Shown here piece by piece: positions 1 through 8,985 of a DNA stretch of 63,890 nucleotides. The stretch lies in contig NZ_QMJY01000075.1 of NCBI RefSeq assembly GCF_003574395.1, forward strand, positions 1-63,890, given 5' to 3'. Each line of letters starts with the position of its first letter. The first letter of the stretch is position 1. Under the pieces are notes generated by a model. The model was not told where the DNA came from and searched no databases. It was given only the letters and a program-made list of their open reading frames with translations. A program made the position numbers and the translations under genes. Origin of the DNA: Tabrizicola thermarum (GTDB lineage Bacteria > Pseudomonadota > Alphaproteobacteria > Rhodobacterales > Rhodobacteraceae).

Positions 1-1
1 C

Positions 2-73
2 TGGAAAACACCAGCACAGGCCCTCGCCGAGGAACTCGAAAAAACACCAACAACCGTTGCACTTGGAACTTGA
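2..73 (+). pseudogene. 3' end of an IS30-like transposase, cut by the window edge
   Basis: Reading from base 2 gives 23 residues and a stop: WKTPAQALAEEL, then EKTPTTVALGT. The WKTPA(E/Q)AL start followed by a short tail ending close to the element end is the usual C-terminus of IS30-family transposases, where it follows a 'RPRKTLG' segment that would lie left of the window. The 3' coding end runs into 'GTTGCACTTGGAACTTGAG', which could be the terminal inverted repeat. The rest of the element is not visible, so it cannot be said whether the copy is intact. Recognition rests on about 12 residues. Confidence 0.5.
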
Positions 74-130
74 GTTAACCAATCCCTAACGCCCACAGAC
101 AACCCCTTGATTTCCCTGACCCCAAAACCC

Positions 131-146
131 GCGCCGCGCGCGGCGC
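131..146. repeat. 16-bp perfect palindrome at the end of the GntR gene
   Basis: GCGCCGCG/CGCGGCGC is a perfect 16-bp palindrome touching the stop codon of the minus-strand GntR gene. The identical 16-mer occurs again at 34239-34254 between glpK and glpV. It can fold as a hairpin in the transcript, but no clean T-run follows, so a terminator role is uncertain. Confidence 0.55.
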
Positions 147-793
147 TACCCCGTCAGATGGCGCAGCCCCTGGGTCACGTCGGTCCGCACGGCCAGCCGC
201 AGCCCCGGCTCGTCCCCCGCCTTCAGCGCGGCCAGGATCACCCGATGATGGGTCGGCGGCTCCCGCCGCTTGACCCTTGCATAGACCGCCCGCATCGTCG
301 GCCCCAGCTGCAACCAGACCGTCTCGCACATCGCCAGCATCGCCGGGGTCTGGGCGCGCAGGTAGAGCGTCCGGTGGAACTCCAGGTTGGTGCGGACATA
401 GGTGACCGCATCCCCCCGCACCGCCGCCTCGCCGTTCATCAGATTGATCGCGGTCAGCCTCTCGATCAGCGCGAAATGGGCCCTCGGCAGCGCCCGCGCC
501 GCCATCTCCGGCTCCAGCAAAGCCCGGATCGCCGCCAGCTCCTCGATCCGTTCCGGGGTCAGCTCCGGTGTGGAGATCCGCCCCGAAGAAGACAGGGTCA
601 GCGCCCCCTCGGCCACCAGCCGCCGCACAGCCTCGCGCGCGGGGGTCATCGAGACGCCGAACTGCTTGCCCAATCCCCGCAGGGTCAGCGACTGGCCGGG
701 GTCCAGCTCGCCATGCATGACCTGCTGGCGCAGCGTCCGGTACAGCCGTTCATGGGCGGCGGCGTTGGGGTCGGTGGGGCGGGGTGTGAGCAT
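146..793 (-). CDS. GntR-family transcriptional regulator with FCD-type domain
   Basis: 215 aa. The N-terminal winged HTH spans about residues 12-75 (LYRTLRQQVMHGELDPGQ..LGKQFGVSMTPAREAVRRLVAEGAL), the classic GntR signature. An all-helical FCD (FadR C-terminal) effector domain fills residues 80-210, with the ELAAIRALLEPEMAARAL helix and a later histidine (THHRVILAAL) typical of its metal or ligand site. Such regulators usually bind a small organic acid or sugar acid and repress neighbouring catabolic or transport genes. No obvious target lies beside it: the left side is an IS remnant and the right a hydrolase on the same strand. The ligand cannot be inferred. Confidence 0.9.
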   Translation of the reverse strand: MLTPRPTDPNAAAHERLYRTLRQQVMHGELDPGQSLTLRGLGKQFGVSMTPAREAVRRLVAEGALTLSSSGRISTPELTPERIEELAAIRALLEPEMAARALPRAHFALIERLTAINLMNGEAAVRGDAVTYVRTNLEFHRTLYLRAQTPAMLAMCETVWLQLGPTMRAVYARVKRREPPTHHRVILAALKAGDEPGLRLAVRTDVTQGLRHLTG

Positions 794-826
794 GGGCCGA
801 AGGGGAACACCCCCCGGGCCGAACGG

Positions 827-1519
827 TCAATCCTGAAAGCGCAGCCGGTGCAGGGTCTGGCCGTGCTGGTGCAGCCAGGCCCGCTGCACCTTCCAGCCCG
901 GATGGATCCGGTCCACCACCGCCCAATAGGCCGGCGAATGGTTCAGCTCAACCAGATGCGCGACTTCATGCGCGGCGACGTAGTCCAGCACCGCAGGCGG
1001 CGCCATGACCAGCCGCCAGGAATACATCAGCCGCCCCTCCGGCGAGCACGACCCCCAGCGCGACCGCGTGTCCCGCAGCGCCAGCGAGGAGTAGCTCCGC
1101 CCGACCAGCCCGGCATAACGGGTCGAGGCCGCCGCAAGCCGGTCGCGGGCCAGAACCTTCAGCCAGGCAGCCACCCGCACCCCCGCCCTTGCCGGATCGC
1201 CCGGGACCAGCAGGCGGTCGCCCTCGACCCGGACCCCGCGTCCCGATCCGGCGGTCAGCACCAGATCACGTCCCTCGACCGGGATCACCGACCCAAGACC
1301 GACCGGCCGCACCCGGGAGTCCGGCATCGCCTGCAACGTCTCGCGGAGCCACCCCTCATGGCCGCGCAGGAAGGCCAGCGCATCGCCGTCGCGGGCGCGA
1401 AGCGGCATCGACAGTGTCACCTTGCCGTCCAGCCGCGACACCCGCAGCGAGAACCGCCGCGCGCGGGCCGACCGTTTCAGATGCACCTCGACGGGTGGAG
1501 AGCCGGGCAGGACGGCCAT
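827..1519 (-). CDS. YgjP-like (DUF45/M48-related) metal-dependent hydrolase
   Basis: 230 aa from the ATG at 1519; the frame stays open to 1630, but the conserved part begins at MAVLPGSPPVEVHLKRS. The hallmark of the YgjP/SprT-like family is present: AAHEVAHLVELNHSPAYW (HExxH plus a downstream acidic and aromatic region) and, before it, SRWGSCSPEGRLMYSWRLVMAP. These soluble proteins are thought to be zinc-dependent proteases or hydrolases, sometimes linked to restriction systems; none is present here, so a housekeeping role is more likely. It is divergent from the TIGR02300 gene, with a shared promoter region of about 125 bp. Confidence 0.88.
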   Translation of the reverse strand: MAVLPGSPPVEVHLKRSARARRFSLRVSRLDGKVTLSMPLRARDGDALAFLRGHEGWLRETLQAMPDSRVRPVGLGSVIPVEGRDLVLTAGSGRGVRVEGDRLLVPGDPARAGVRVAAWLKVLARDRLAAASTRYAGLVGRSYSSLALRDTRSRWGSCSPEGRLMYSWRLVMAPPAVLDYVAAHEVAHLVELNHSPAYWAVVDRIHPGWKVQRAWLHQHGQTLHRLRFQD

Positions 1520-1644
1520 GCAGAACCCCTTGAAACCTACGCGGACCATAGCCAGTTCCGCAGGCACATGAAAAGGCTTTGACAGTCGCGCAGCCTTGTG
1601 GCAAGCGACCATTTTCGCGTTACCCACCACCCGAAGGGACGACC

Positions 1645-1980
1645 ATGCCCAAAGCAGAATGGGGCACGAAGCGCATCTGCCCGACGACCGGCAAACGCTT
1701 CTACGACCTGAACAAGAACCCGATCGTCAGCCCCTACACGGGCGAGATCGTGGACATCGAATCCGTCCGTCGCAAGATGGCCGCCTCGGTCATTTCCCGC
1801 GCGGTGCCCGAGAAGGACGACGACGTTCTGGTCGAGGATCTGGAAACCGAAGACGTCCTGCTGGACGGCGCCGTCGCCGATGACGCCGAGCTGGACGACG
1901 ATCTTCTGGAAGACGATGCCGACGACAACGTCTCGCTTGACGACCTGGCCGATGTGCCGGGCGACGAAGAGGAAGTCTGA
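1645..1980 (+). CDS. TIGR02300 family protein, acidic
   Basis: 111 aa. Start chosen at the ATG at 1645, with GAAGGGAC upstream; the longer frame from 1579 reads into non-conserved residues. The N-terminus WGTKRICPTTGKRFYDLNKN marks the TIGR02300 family, a small alphaproteobacterial protein of unknown function. In many alphaproteobacteria this region is a CPxCG...CPxCG zinc ribbon; here only one of the four cysteines is left (CPTT, SPYT). From about residue 50 the chain is extremely acidic and low in complexity (DDVLVEDLETEDVLLDG...LDDDLLEDDADD), probably disordered. It sits just before a tRNA-Ala gene on the same strand. Confidence 0.85.
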   Translation: MPKAEWGTKRICPTTGKRFYDLNKNPIVSPYTGEIVDIESVRRKMAASVISRAVPEKDDDVLVEDLETEDVLLDGAVADDAELDDDLLEDDADDNVSLDDLADVPGDEEEV

Positions 1981-2086
1981 GGACAACTGTCTTGGGGGCG
2001 CGGGCGATTTTCCCCCTTGCAGCCCCCGGTGACCTGTCCTAGATAGCGCGCATCGCAACGGTAACGGAGCGATGCTTCTCTCCGGT

Positions 2087-2162
<76 letters not shown>

Positions 2163-2178
2163 AAGAGAGACTGAAAGC

Positions 2179-2207
2179 GGGGCGGTTCTGACCGCCCCTT
2201 TTCATTT
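2179..2207 (+). terminator. Rho-independent terminator of tRNA-Ala(GGC)
   Basis: Perfect 8-bp stem GGGGCGGT/ACCGCCCC with a 4-nt loop, followed directly by TTTTCATTTT. The 270 bases from here to the RND gene end show no supported gene. Confidence 0.92.
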
Positions 2208-2480
2208 TCCGGGCGTCGGAACCACACGGCAGGCCGACCCGGTGACGGGGTCGGGCAAACGTGAAGCGCAGCTGCGCAACAGCCGGGTGAGCGACCGACC
2301 AATGCGCCGCAAGCCCTTGGAAACGCCCGGGCAATGTCCCGCATTCGGCGATGCGGCGCTGTCCGATTTCCGTCTGGAAAGTGTCTGGCATCCCGGCCTG
2401 CGCACGGACATGGGCCGTGGCGTTGACCACGGGGTGCGACTCGGCGTGGCGGGGAAGGTGCGCTGTAGCGCAGCCAACGG

Positions 2481-5400
2481 TTACTCTGCCGGCGCCGCCC
2501 TGCCCCGCCCGCGCGCCTGTTCGGGCTGAAAGCGGGCATACCATTCCCGCCGCTTCTGACGCTGCCAGAACCAGGGCTTCGGATTGTCGGCCCGCGTCAC
2601 CAGCATCAGCAACGACGGGATGATGACAAGCGTCAGGACGGTCGAGAAGGCGAGGCCGTAGACGATGGCCGAGGACAAGGCGATCCACCATTGGGTCGAG
2701 GGCGCGCCGATGGTGACCTCATGGCTCAGAAGCTCGAGGTTCAGGCCGAAGGCGATGGGCAGCACCCCCAGGATCGCGGTCATCGCGGTCAGGACCACCG
2801 GGCGCGCGCGTTCGCGGCAGGTCTGGAGGATCGCCTCGATCTTGGGCCGCCCCTCGCGGCGCAGGGTGTCGTAGGTGTCGATCAGCACGATGTTGTTGTT
2901 CACGACAACCCCGGCCAAGGCGATGATCCCGATGCCGGTCATCACCATGGTGAAGGGCTGGCCCATGATCATCAGGCCCAGAAGCACACCGATCGTCGAC
3001 ATGACGACCGCCGACAGCACCAGCCAGACCGAGGTGAAGTTGTTGAACTGCGCCAGCAGCACGATGAAGATCAGGAAGATCGCCGCGGCAAAGGCCTTGG
3101 ACAGGAAGGCCCCGGCCTCGGCCTGTTCGGCATCCTCGCCGGCCAGTTTCCAGCGGATGCCGTACTGGTCAAGGTTGGCCGCCTCCAGCGCGGCGGTGAC
3201 CTGGGCATAGATCGCGTCGGGCTGCACGCCTTCGCGGATGCCGGCCTGCACCGTCACGGTGCGCGCCCCGTCAAGCCGCGTCAGCGTGCCGGTGGTGGGC
3301 GCGGCCTTGCGGGTGACGAAGTTCGAGATCGGCACCGAGCCGTCCGCCGTCTGGATGCGCAGCTGGTCCAGCGCCGAGATGGTGCGCTGTTCCACCGGCA
3401 GGCGCAGGACGATGTCAACCGCGTCGTCGGCCCCCGCCGGGCGGTAGTCCGACAGTTTCAGCCCGCCGGTCACCAGCTGCACCATGGCCCCCACCGTCGA
3501 GGGCGCGATTCCATAGCGCGAGGCGGCGGCGCGGTCGACCTGAAGCTCCCAGTCCACTCCCGGCGGCGGCAGGCCGTTCGAGATGTCGATGACATCGGGC
3601 ACCTGCGCCAGACGCTCGGCCACCTGGGCGGCGACCTCGTTCAGGTGGGTCGGATCATCGGCCGACAGCTGGATCTGGATCGCCTTGCCGGTCGGCGGCC
3701 CGGCCTCAGGGACCGAGACCTGGATGTCAACGCCGGGGATGCCCACCATCGCCTGCCGCAGGTCGGCAAGGATCGCATTCGCATTCTTGCGCATCCGCCA
3801 GTCGACGAATTCGTACTGGATCACCCCGATCACGTCGGCATCGACCTCTTGCCCCATCCCGCCCGCCGCGCCGGTGCGGGTATAGACCGTCTCGACCCCC
3901 GGCCAGCCCAGGATGCGCGCTTCGGCCTGGGCCACCAGCGCGTCCTTTTCCGCGATCGACAGGTTGCCGCGCGCCTTGACGTAGAGAAGCCCGAACTCCG
4001 GTTCCACGTCGGGGAAGAAGATGACGCCCTTGCCGTACTTGGCATAGGCGAAGGGGACCGAGACCAGCAGGCCGATGGCCAGCAACAGCACGATGACCGG
4101 ATGCCGCACGGCCTTGCCCACCACCCACATATAGGCCCCGTCCCTGTGTTCGGGCGGGTGCTTGAAGGGCTTGGCAATGATCGCGCCCAGCGTCGGCACG
4201 AAGATCAGCGCATACAGCATCGAGGCCGACAGCGTGACGATCAGCGTGATCGGCAGGTATTTCATGAACTCGCCGACGATCCCCGGCCAGAAGAGAAGCG
4301 GAGAGAAGGCCGCGACCCGCGTCATCGTCGCGGCGACAACCGGGCCGGTCATCTTGTGCGAGGCCATGGCAAAGGCCTCGCGCTTCTCCATCCCTTCGGA
4401 CATCCGGCGCTCGGCGTATTCGGTGACGATGATCGCATCGTCGACCAGCATCCCCACCGCAAGGATCAGGCTGAACAGCACCACGATGTTGACCGTATAG
4501 CCCCAGAGCGACAGCGCCAGCATCCCCATCAGGAACGAGGCCGGGATCGCCAGGCCGATCAAAAGCGAGGCGCGGACCGACAGCGCGTACAGGATGACGA
4601 TGAAGACCAGGATCACCGCCGACAGGACCGAGTTCTGCAGGTCGAACAAGAGCTGCCGGATGTCCTTGGACTTGTCCTGGCTGAAGGTGACTTCGGTGCC
4701 TTCGGGCAGCAGCTTGCGGAATTCTTCCGTGACCTTCTTCACCTCGTCCACCGTCTCGATCAGGTTCGCGCCGGTGCGCTTTGACACCTCGATGGCGATG
4801 GCAGGCGCGCCGTTCAGACGGGTAATCGTCTCTGGCTCTTTCAGGGTCGGCAGGATCTGGGCGATGTCGCGGACCCGCACCGTGGCCGTGCCGGTCGAGA
4901 CGACGGGCAGGTTCGCCACATCCTCGATGGTTTCCAGAAGCGACGGCACCTTGATCGCATAGCGCCCCTCGGCGCCTTGCAGCGCGCCCGCGGCGACAAG
5001 CTGGTTTCCGGCCGCAAAGCCTGCGATCAGGATGTCGGGGCGCAGGCCATAGGTGGCCAGCTTGCCGGGGTCGATCACCACCTCGACCAGATCATCGCGC
5101 ACGCCTTGCAGCTCCGCGTTCAGGACCGGGGGCAATTCCTCGATCCGGTCGCGCAGCTCACGCCCCGCCTTGGCCAGCGCGCGTTCCGGCACGTCGCCCG
5201 ACAGGGTGATGACCAGGATCGGGAATTCCGACAGGTTGACCTCGTTCACCGTCGGCTCGTCTGCCCCCGAAGGCAGTTCGGGCTTGGCCATGTCGACCTT
5301 GTTGCGCACATCGTCCAGCGCCTTCTTCAGGTCGGCCCCGGCCTGAAACTCGATCAGCACGTTGCCGCCGTTCTGATAGGCGGTGGACGTCATCTTCTTG

Positions 5401-5630
5401 ATGCCGGTGATCGACTTCAGCGCCGTTTCCATCGGGCGCAGAAGCAGCCGCTCGCTGTCCTCGGGCGAGATGCCGTCATAATGCATGCTGACATAGAGGA
5501 TCGGGATCTGGATATCCGGCTCGGCCTCTTTCGGGATCGAGACATAGGCCATCGTCCCGGCCAGCATCAGGAACAAGAGGACCGAGATCGTCAGCCGGGC
5601 ATTGGCAATGGCGGTTTCGACAAGTTTCAT
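2481..5630 (-). CDS. RND-family efflux permease (inner membrane)
   Basis: 1049 aa, the full length of AcrB-like pumps. One N-terminal TM helix (about 13-31) is followed by a large periplasmic porter domain, then a block of TM helices (about 335-540) carrying the proton-relay motif GMLVDDAIIVTEYAE in TM4. A second periplasmic domain and a second TM block (about 875-1020) follow, with ALAGVVVNNNIVLID in TM10, where AcrB has its key lysine but several other RND subfamilies have Asn. The ATG overlaps the stop of the adaptor gene (ATGA at 5627-5630), so the pair is translationally coupled. It exports drugs, lipids or metabolites by proton antiport; the substrate is unknown. No outer-membrane channel gene lies nearby. 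Confidence 0.93.
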   Translation of the reverse strand: MKLVETAIANARLTISVLLFLMLAGTMAYVSIPKEAEPDIQIPILYVSMHYDGISPEDSERLLLRPMETALKSITGIKKMTSTAYQNGGNVLIEFQAGADLKKALDDVRNKVDMAKPELPSGADEPTVNEVNLSEFPILVITLSGDVPERALAKAGRELRDRIEELPPVLNAELQGVRDDLVEVVIDPGKLATYGLRPDILIAGFAAGNQLVAAGALQGAEGRYAIKVPSLLETIEDVANLPVVSTGTATVRVRDIAQILPTLKEPETITRLNGAPAIAIEVSKRTGANLIETVDEVKKVTEEFRKLLPEGTEVTFSQDKSKDIRQLLFDLQNSVLSAVILVFIVILYALSVRASLLIGLAIPASFLMGMLALSLWGYTVNIVVLFSLILAVGMLVDDAIIVTEYAERRMSEGMEKREAFAMASHKMTGPVVAATMTRVAAFSPLLFWPGIVGEFMKYLPITLIVTLSASMLYALIFVPTLGAIIAKPFKHPPEHRDGAYMWVVGKAVRHPVIVLLLAIGLLVSVPFAYAKYGKGVIFFPDVEPEFGLLYVKARGNLSIAEKDALVAQAEARILGWPGVETVYTRTGAAGGMGQEVDADVIGVIQYEFVDWRMRKNANAILADLRQAMVGIPGVDIQVSVPEAGPPTGKAIQIQLSADDPTHLNEVAAQVAERLAQVPDVIDISNGLPPPGVDWELQVDRAAASRYGIAPSTVGAMVQLVTGGLKLSDYRPAGADDAVDIVLRLPVEQRTISALDQLRIQTADGSVPISNFVTRKAAPTTGTLTRLDGARTVTVQAGIREGVQPDAIYAQVTAALEAANLDQYGIRWKLAGEDAEQAEAGAFLSKAFAAAIFLIFIVLLAQFNNFTSVWLVLSAVVMSTIGVLLGLMIMGQPFTMVMTGIGIIALAGVVVNNNIVLIDTYDTLRREGRPKIEAILQTCRERARPVVLTAMTAILGVLPIAFGLNLELLSHEVTIGAPSTQWWIALSSAIVYGLAFSTVLTLVIIPSLLMLVTRADNPKPWFWQRQKRREWYARFQPEQARGRGRAAPAE

Positions 5631-6724
5631 TGGCCGACCCCGGGCGCAACCTCGACCGTGTCACCGTCGCGGACAAGATCCTGTCCGGCGGTGATGATGC
5701 GCACACCCTCCGGCACGCCGGTGACCACCAGGCCATCGGGCGTATCGTCGATGATCTGGACGGCGGCGAACTGCGCGACATTTTCCGCGTTGACCACCCG
5801 CACACCGATCTCGCCCTTGTCGGACAAGGTGATGATCGACCGCGGCACCACGACGGCACGCACGGGGGCGGCAAAAAGCAGAACCTGCGCCGTCATTCCC
5901 GAGGGCAGGGTCAGCTGCGGATTTGGCAGGGCGATCTCGACCGGGAAGGTCCGAGTCTGGGCCGAGGCCTCGCGCGCCACCAGCCGCACGGTCCCGTCCA
6001 TCTCGGTTCCGTTGACCAGCTGCACCTTGGCGGTCGAGCCGACATTGATCGCGGACAGATCGACCTCGCTGACTTCGGCCTTCACCAGGATCGGGTCCAG
6101 CGACAGGATCGTCGCCACCGGCGTGCCGGTCTGGACCCATTCGCCAAGCTCTACCGACAGGCTGTCGACGATGCCGGTGAACGGCACCTTCAGGCGCAGA
6201 CGATCCGCCGCCGCCTGGGCGCGGGCAAGTTCCGCCGCCGCCGCGTCGCGGGCCGACCGGGCATTGGTCAGCGCGCTTTCGGTCGTGCTGCCGGCATCGA
6301 ACAGCCGCTGCGCCACCTCCAGATCGCGTTCCTTCTGCGCCAGCGCGATGTTGGCGATCTTTTCCTGCGCCACGGCCTCGGGGCCCTCAAGCTCCATCAC
6401 GATGGCCCCGGCCTCGACCGTACCGCCCTTCTCCATCGCCAGGGTGGCGATCACGCCATCCGCACGGGCGGCCAGATCGACCCGCTTGTCGGCCTGGGTG
6501 ATCCCCGACAGCCGAATGGCGCGGGCATGGTTCACGAAGGTCGGCGTGACCGCCGAGACGGTCCGCACCAGAGGCGCCTTCGCCCCCGGGGCAGCAGCGG
6601 ACGTAGGGGATTCCTGACCCGCAACCTCCTGCGCGCTGCCCACCGAGGAAAACTCTCCGGTGGCAATCCACGCCGTCGCAGCGACCGTCACGCAAAGGGC
6701 GGCAATTCGATGGAACTTCGGCAT
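5627..6724 (-). CDS. RND efflux periplasmic adaptor (HlyD/AcrA family)
   Basis: 365 aa from ATG 6724 (an in-frame ATG at 6736 is possible; neither has a strong ribosome site). A signal-anchor segment (RIAALCVTVAATAWIAT) opens the protein. The barrel-sandwich halves flank a helical hairpin: VDLAARADGVIATLAMEKGG... then EKIANIALAQKERDLEVAQRL...AELARAQAAADRLRLKVPF, and then beta-barrel IVDSLSVELGEWVQTGTPVATI. It bridges the inner-membrane pump encoded by the next, overlapping gene to an outer-membrane channel encoded elsewhere. The short hairpin is typical of two-gene MFP-RND operons. Confidence 0.9.
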   Translation of the reverse strand: MPKFHRIAALCVTVAATAWIATGEFSSVGSAQEVAGQESPTSAAAPGAKAPLVRTVSAVTPTFVNHARAIRLSGITQADKRVDLAARADGVIATLAMEKGGTVEAGAIVMELEGPEAVAQEKIANIALAQKERDLEVAQRLFDAGSTTESALTNARSARDAAAAELARAQAAADRLRLKVPFTGIVDSLSVELGEWVQTGTPVATILSLDPILVKAEVSEVDLSAINVGSTAKVQLVNGTEMDGTVRLVAREASAQTRTFPVEIALPNPQLTLPSGMTAQVLLFAAPVRAVVVPRSIITLSDKGEIGVRVVNAENVAQFAAVQIIDDTPDGLVVTGVPEGVRIITAGQDLVRDGDTVEVAPGVGQ

Positions 6725-6736
6725 GATCGTCGGCAT

Positions 6737-7065
6737 CCAGTGTAAGCTGTTGATAGGAATATGTTTTCTGATTGGCCTTGCGGCAGGCCGATCGCACTGG
6801 AAAGGCAGGCGGGGACGGCATCTTTGACGCGGCAAGTGATACGCCGCGACGAAATGAAGGTCCAGCCCCCTGCGTACCGGACGGTTTGTCTTGACTTGTG
6901 CCGGGAAACCCTTCATCTGCGCCCAGTCCGATACCCGTGCCGCGTGAGCACCGAAAGGTCCGGGCAGTCTGGTTCCCACAGTCACGCAGGGGCGCCGCTT
7001 GCGGCACGGTCACGGGCAATGGTCCGGGGCGAGGGTCGCAGGCCCTCTGAACGATTGGGATTCCC
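6737..7065. promoter_or_regulatory. Divergent intergenic region between the efflux operon and the helicase gene
   Basis: 329 bases without a supportable gene. It must contain the divergent promoters. A TTGACT hexamer lies near 6891 and the small palindrome ACCGGACGGT near 6877-6886, which could be part of a repressor site for the efflux operon, but neither is strong enough to name a regulator. Short plus-strand frames here have no family features. Confidence 0.35.
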
Positions 7066-8412
7066 ATGACCACTTTTGCCGACCTCGGCCTTTCGCCGAA
7101 AATCCTGAAAGCGCTGGAAAAGACCACGCTGAAGACGCCCACGCCGATCCAGGCGCAGGCCATTCCCCACATCATGCAGGGCCGCGACCTGATGGGCCTG
7201 GCCCAGACCGGCACCGGCAAGACCGCGGCCTTCGGGCTGCCGCTGCTGCACCGCCTTCTGGACATCGGCCACCCGCCGGGGCCGAAACATGTCCGCGCGC
7301 TGATCCTGGCCCCGACACGCGAGCTGATCGCCCAGATCAAGGACAATTTCGAAGTCTTCACCAAGGGCACCGCCGTCAAGGTGACCATGGTCGTCGGCGG
7401 CGCGTCGCTGTTCAAGCAGGCCCAGGCCCTGTCGCGCGGCACCGACGTGCTGGTCGCCACTCCGGGTCGTCTGATCGACCTTCTGGAACGCGGCGACGTA
7501 AGCCTGGAGAAATGCGGCTACCTCGTCCTGGACGAAGCCGACCACATGCTGGACATGGGCTTCATCCACAGCTTGCGGAAGATCGCCAAGCACATTCCGC
7601 TGAAGCGCCAGACGCTGCTGTTCAGCGCCACCATGCCCAAGGACATCTCCGAGATTGCCGACACCTATCTGCGCGATCCGATCAAGGTGCAGGTGGCCCC
7701 CCCCGGCAAGCCGGTCGAACGGATCAGCCAGGGCGTCCACTATATCCCGAACGGCGACAAGGCGAAGCTTCTGGAAGAGTATCTGAAGAAGCACCCCGGA
7801 GAGCAGGCGCTGGTCTTCGGCCGCACCAAGCACGGGTCGGAAAAGCTGATGAAGCTCTTGGCCAGCTGGGGCTTCAAGGTCGGCTCGATCCACGGCAACA
7901 AGAGCCAGAACCAGCGCGACCGCACCCTGACCGAGTTCCGGAACGGAGAGCTGGACGTGCTGGTCGCCACCGACGTCGCCGCACGGGGGATCGACATCCC
8001 GACCGTGCGCCACGTCTACAACTTCGACATGCCGAACGTGCCGGAAAACTATGTCCACCGTATCGGTCGCACCGCGCGGGCGGGGGCCAATGGCTCGTCG
8101 ATCAGCTTCTGCGCCCCGGCCGAAATGGGCGAGTTGCAGGCGATCGAAAAGCTCTTGAAGGCGCCGTTGCCCGTGGTTGGCGGCGCGCCCTGGGCGGCTG
8201 ACATCGTCGCTGCCGCCCCTAAGCCCGGCCAGAACCGGGGCCAGCGTCCCGGCAATGGCGGACGGCAGAGCCAGAAGCTGACCGCCAAGCCGCAGGGCCA
8301 GAGGTCGGGGGCGGGCGGCCAGGGGCGCCCGCAGGGCCAGGGCAAACCCGGCGGCCAGCGTGCCGCAAAACCGCAGGGCGGCAGTTTCGCCCCGCGCCGC
8401 GACGCGCGCTAG
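7066..8412 (+). CDS. DEAD-box ATP-dependent RNA helicase (RhlE-like)
   Basis: 448 aa. All core motifs are in order: Q-motif region FADLGLSPKILKAL...TPIQAQAIP, Walker A AQTGTGKTAAF, motif Ia PTRELI, TPGR, DEAD (VLDEADHMLDMGF), SAT, then the second RecA domain with VATDVAARGID and HRIGRTARAG. Residues 375-448 are a basic, Gly/Gln/Arg-rich tail (PGQNRGQRPGNGG...GQGRPQGQGKPGG), typical of RhlE/CsdA-type helicases that bind structured RNA in ribosome assembly or cold adaptation. The gene is alone in its transcription unit and convergent with the HTH gene. Confidence 0.95.
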   Translation: MTTFADLGLSPKILKALEKTTLKTPTPIQAQAIPHIMQGRDLMGLAQTGTGKTAAFGLPLLHRLLDIGHPPGPKHVRALILAPTRELIAQIKDNFEVFTKGTAVKVTMVVGGASLFKQAQALSRGTDVLVATPGRLIDLLERGDVSLEKCGYLVLDEADHMLDMGFIHSLRKIAKHIPLKRQTLLFSATMPKDISEIADTYLRDPIKVQVAPPGKPVERISQGVHYIPNGDKAKLLEEYLKKHPGEQALVFGRTKHGSEKLMKLLASWGFKVGSIHGNKSQNQRDRTLTEFRNGELDVLVATDVAARGIDIPTVRHVYNFDMPNVPENYVHRIGRTARAGANGSSISFCAPAEMGELQAIEKLLKAPLPVVGGAPWAADIVAAAPKPGQNRGQRPGNGGRQSQKLTAKPQGQRSGAGGQGRPQGQGKPGGQRAAKPQGGSFAPRRDAR

Positions 8413-8434
8413 ACCCGGCGGGCGGGCCGATCCT

Positions 8435-8887
8435 TCAGCCCGCCTCCTCTTCCAGGTTCAGCTTCATCTCCAGCAGCACCTGCTGGATCGCCAGCGTCTC
8501 GCGCAGCAGGCGTTTGGCCTCGTTGACGGAAATCTTCCCGTCGCCGATGGCCTGGTTGTATTCGGCCATCAGGATCCCGAACCGCTGCGCCAGGGCCACG
8601 ACATCGTGGTTGACCCCCGCACTGGAGGAATTGCGCCGTTCGTTGTCGTAGGACAGGGTGATGCCGCGCAGGTCGGCCAGCGCCGCCGTCACATGCGGGA
8701 AACGGCTGGCACTTTCCAGCCGGGCCACCACATCCACCGGCATGAAACGGTCGTCGTGCTCACCGTTGTCCGAGTAATAGCGCCCGAGGGTCGCCTTGGA
8801 CTTGCCGGTGATCTCGCAGGCAGCCTCGATGCCGACATCCTTCACCAGCGCCTCGGTGTGCTTCTTGAGGTAGGATTCGACCGCCAT
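8435..8887 (-). CDS. Small predicted DNA-binding protein, unknown role
   Basis: 150 aa. Residues 19-40 (GIEAACEITGKSKATLGRYYS) look like a helix-turn-helix, and the layout resembles small phage-type regulators, but no family is recognised with certainty. The second half is helical and acidic (NEAKRLLRETLAIQQVLLEMKLNLEEEAG), perhaps an oligomerisation segment. The ATG at 8887 precedes a conserved-looking MAVESYLKKHTEALVKDVG. It is divergent from the hairpin-rich region that precedes tdk and convergent with the helicase gene, and could regulate either neighbour; that is inference. Confidence 0.6.
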   Translation of the reverse strand: MAVESYLKKHTEALVKDVGIEAACEITGKSKATLGRYYSDNGEHDDRFMPVDVVARLESASRFPHVTAALADLRGITLSYDNERRNSSSAGVNHDVVALAQRFGILMAEYNQAIGDGKISVNEAKRLLRETLAIQQVLLEMKLNLEEEAG

Positions 8888-8985
8888 GCACGTTCTCCAC
8901 TCGTCTTACCCGGAGTTAAGTCCGGGGAAACCCCACGATTTTTTCCCATTAATCGGCTGGGAACCCTTTGTCATTTATAAAGATG

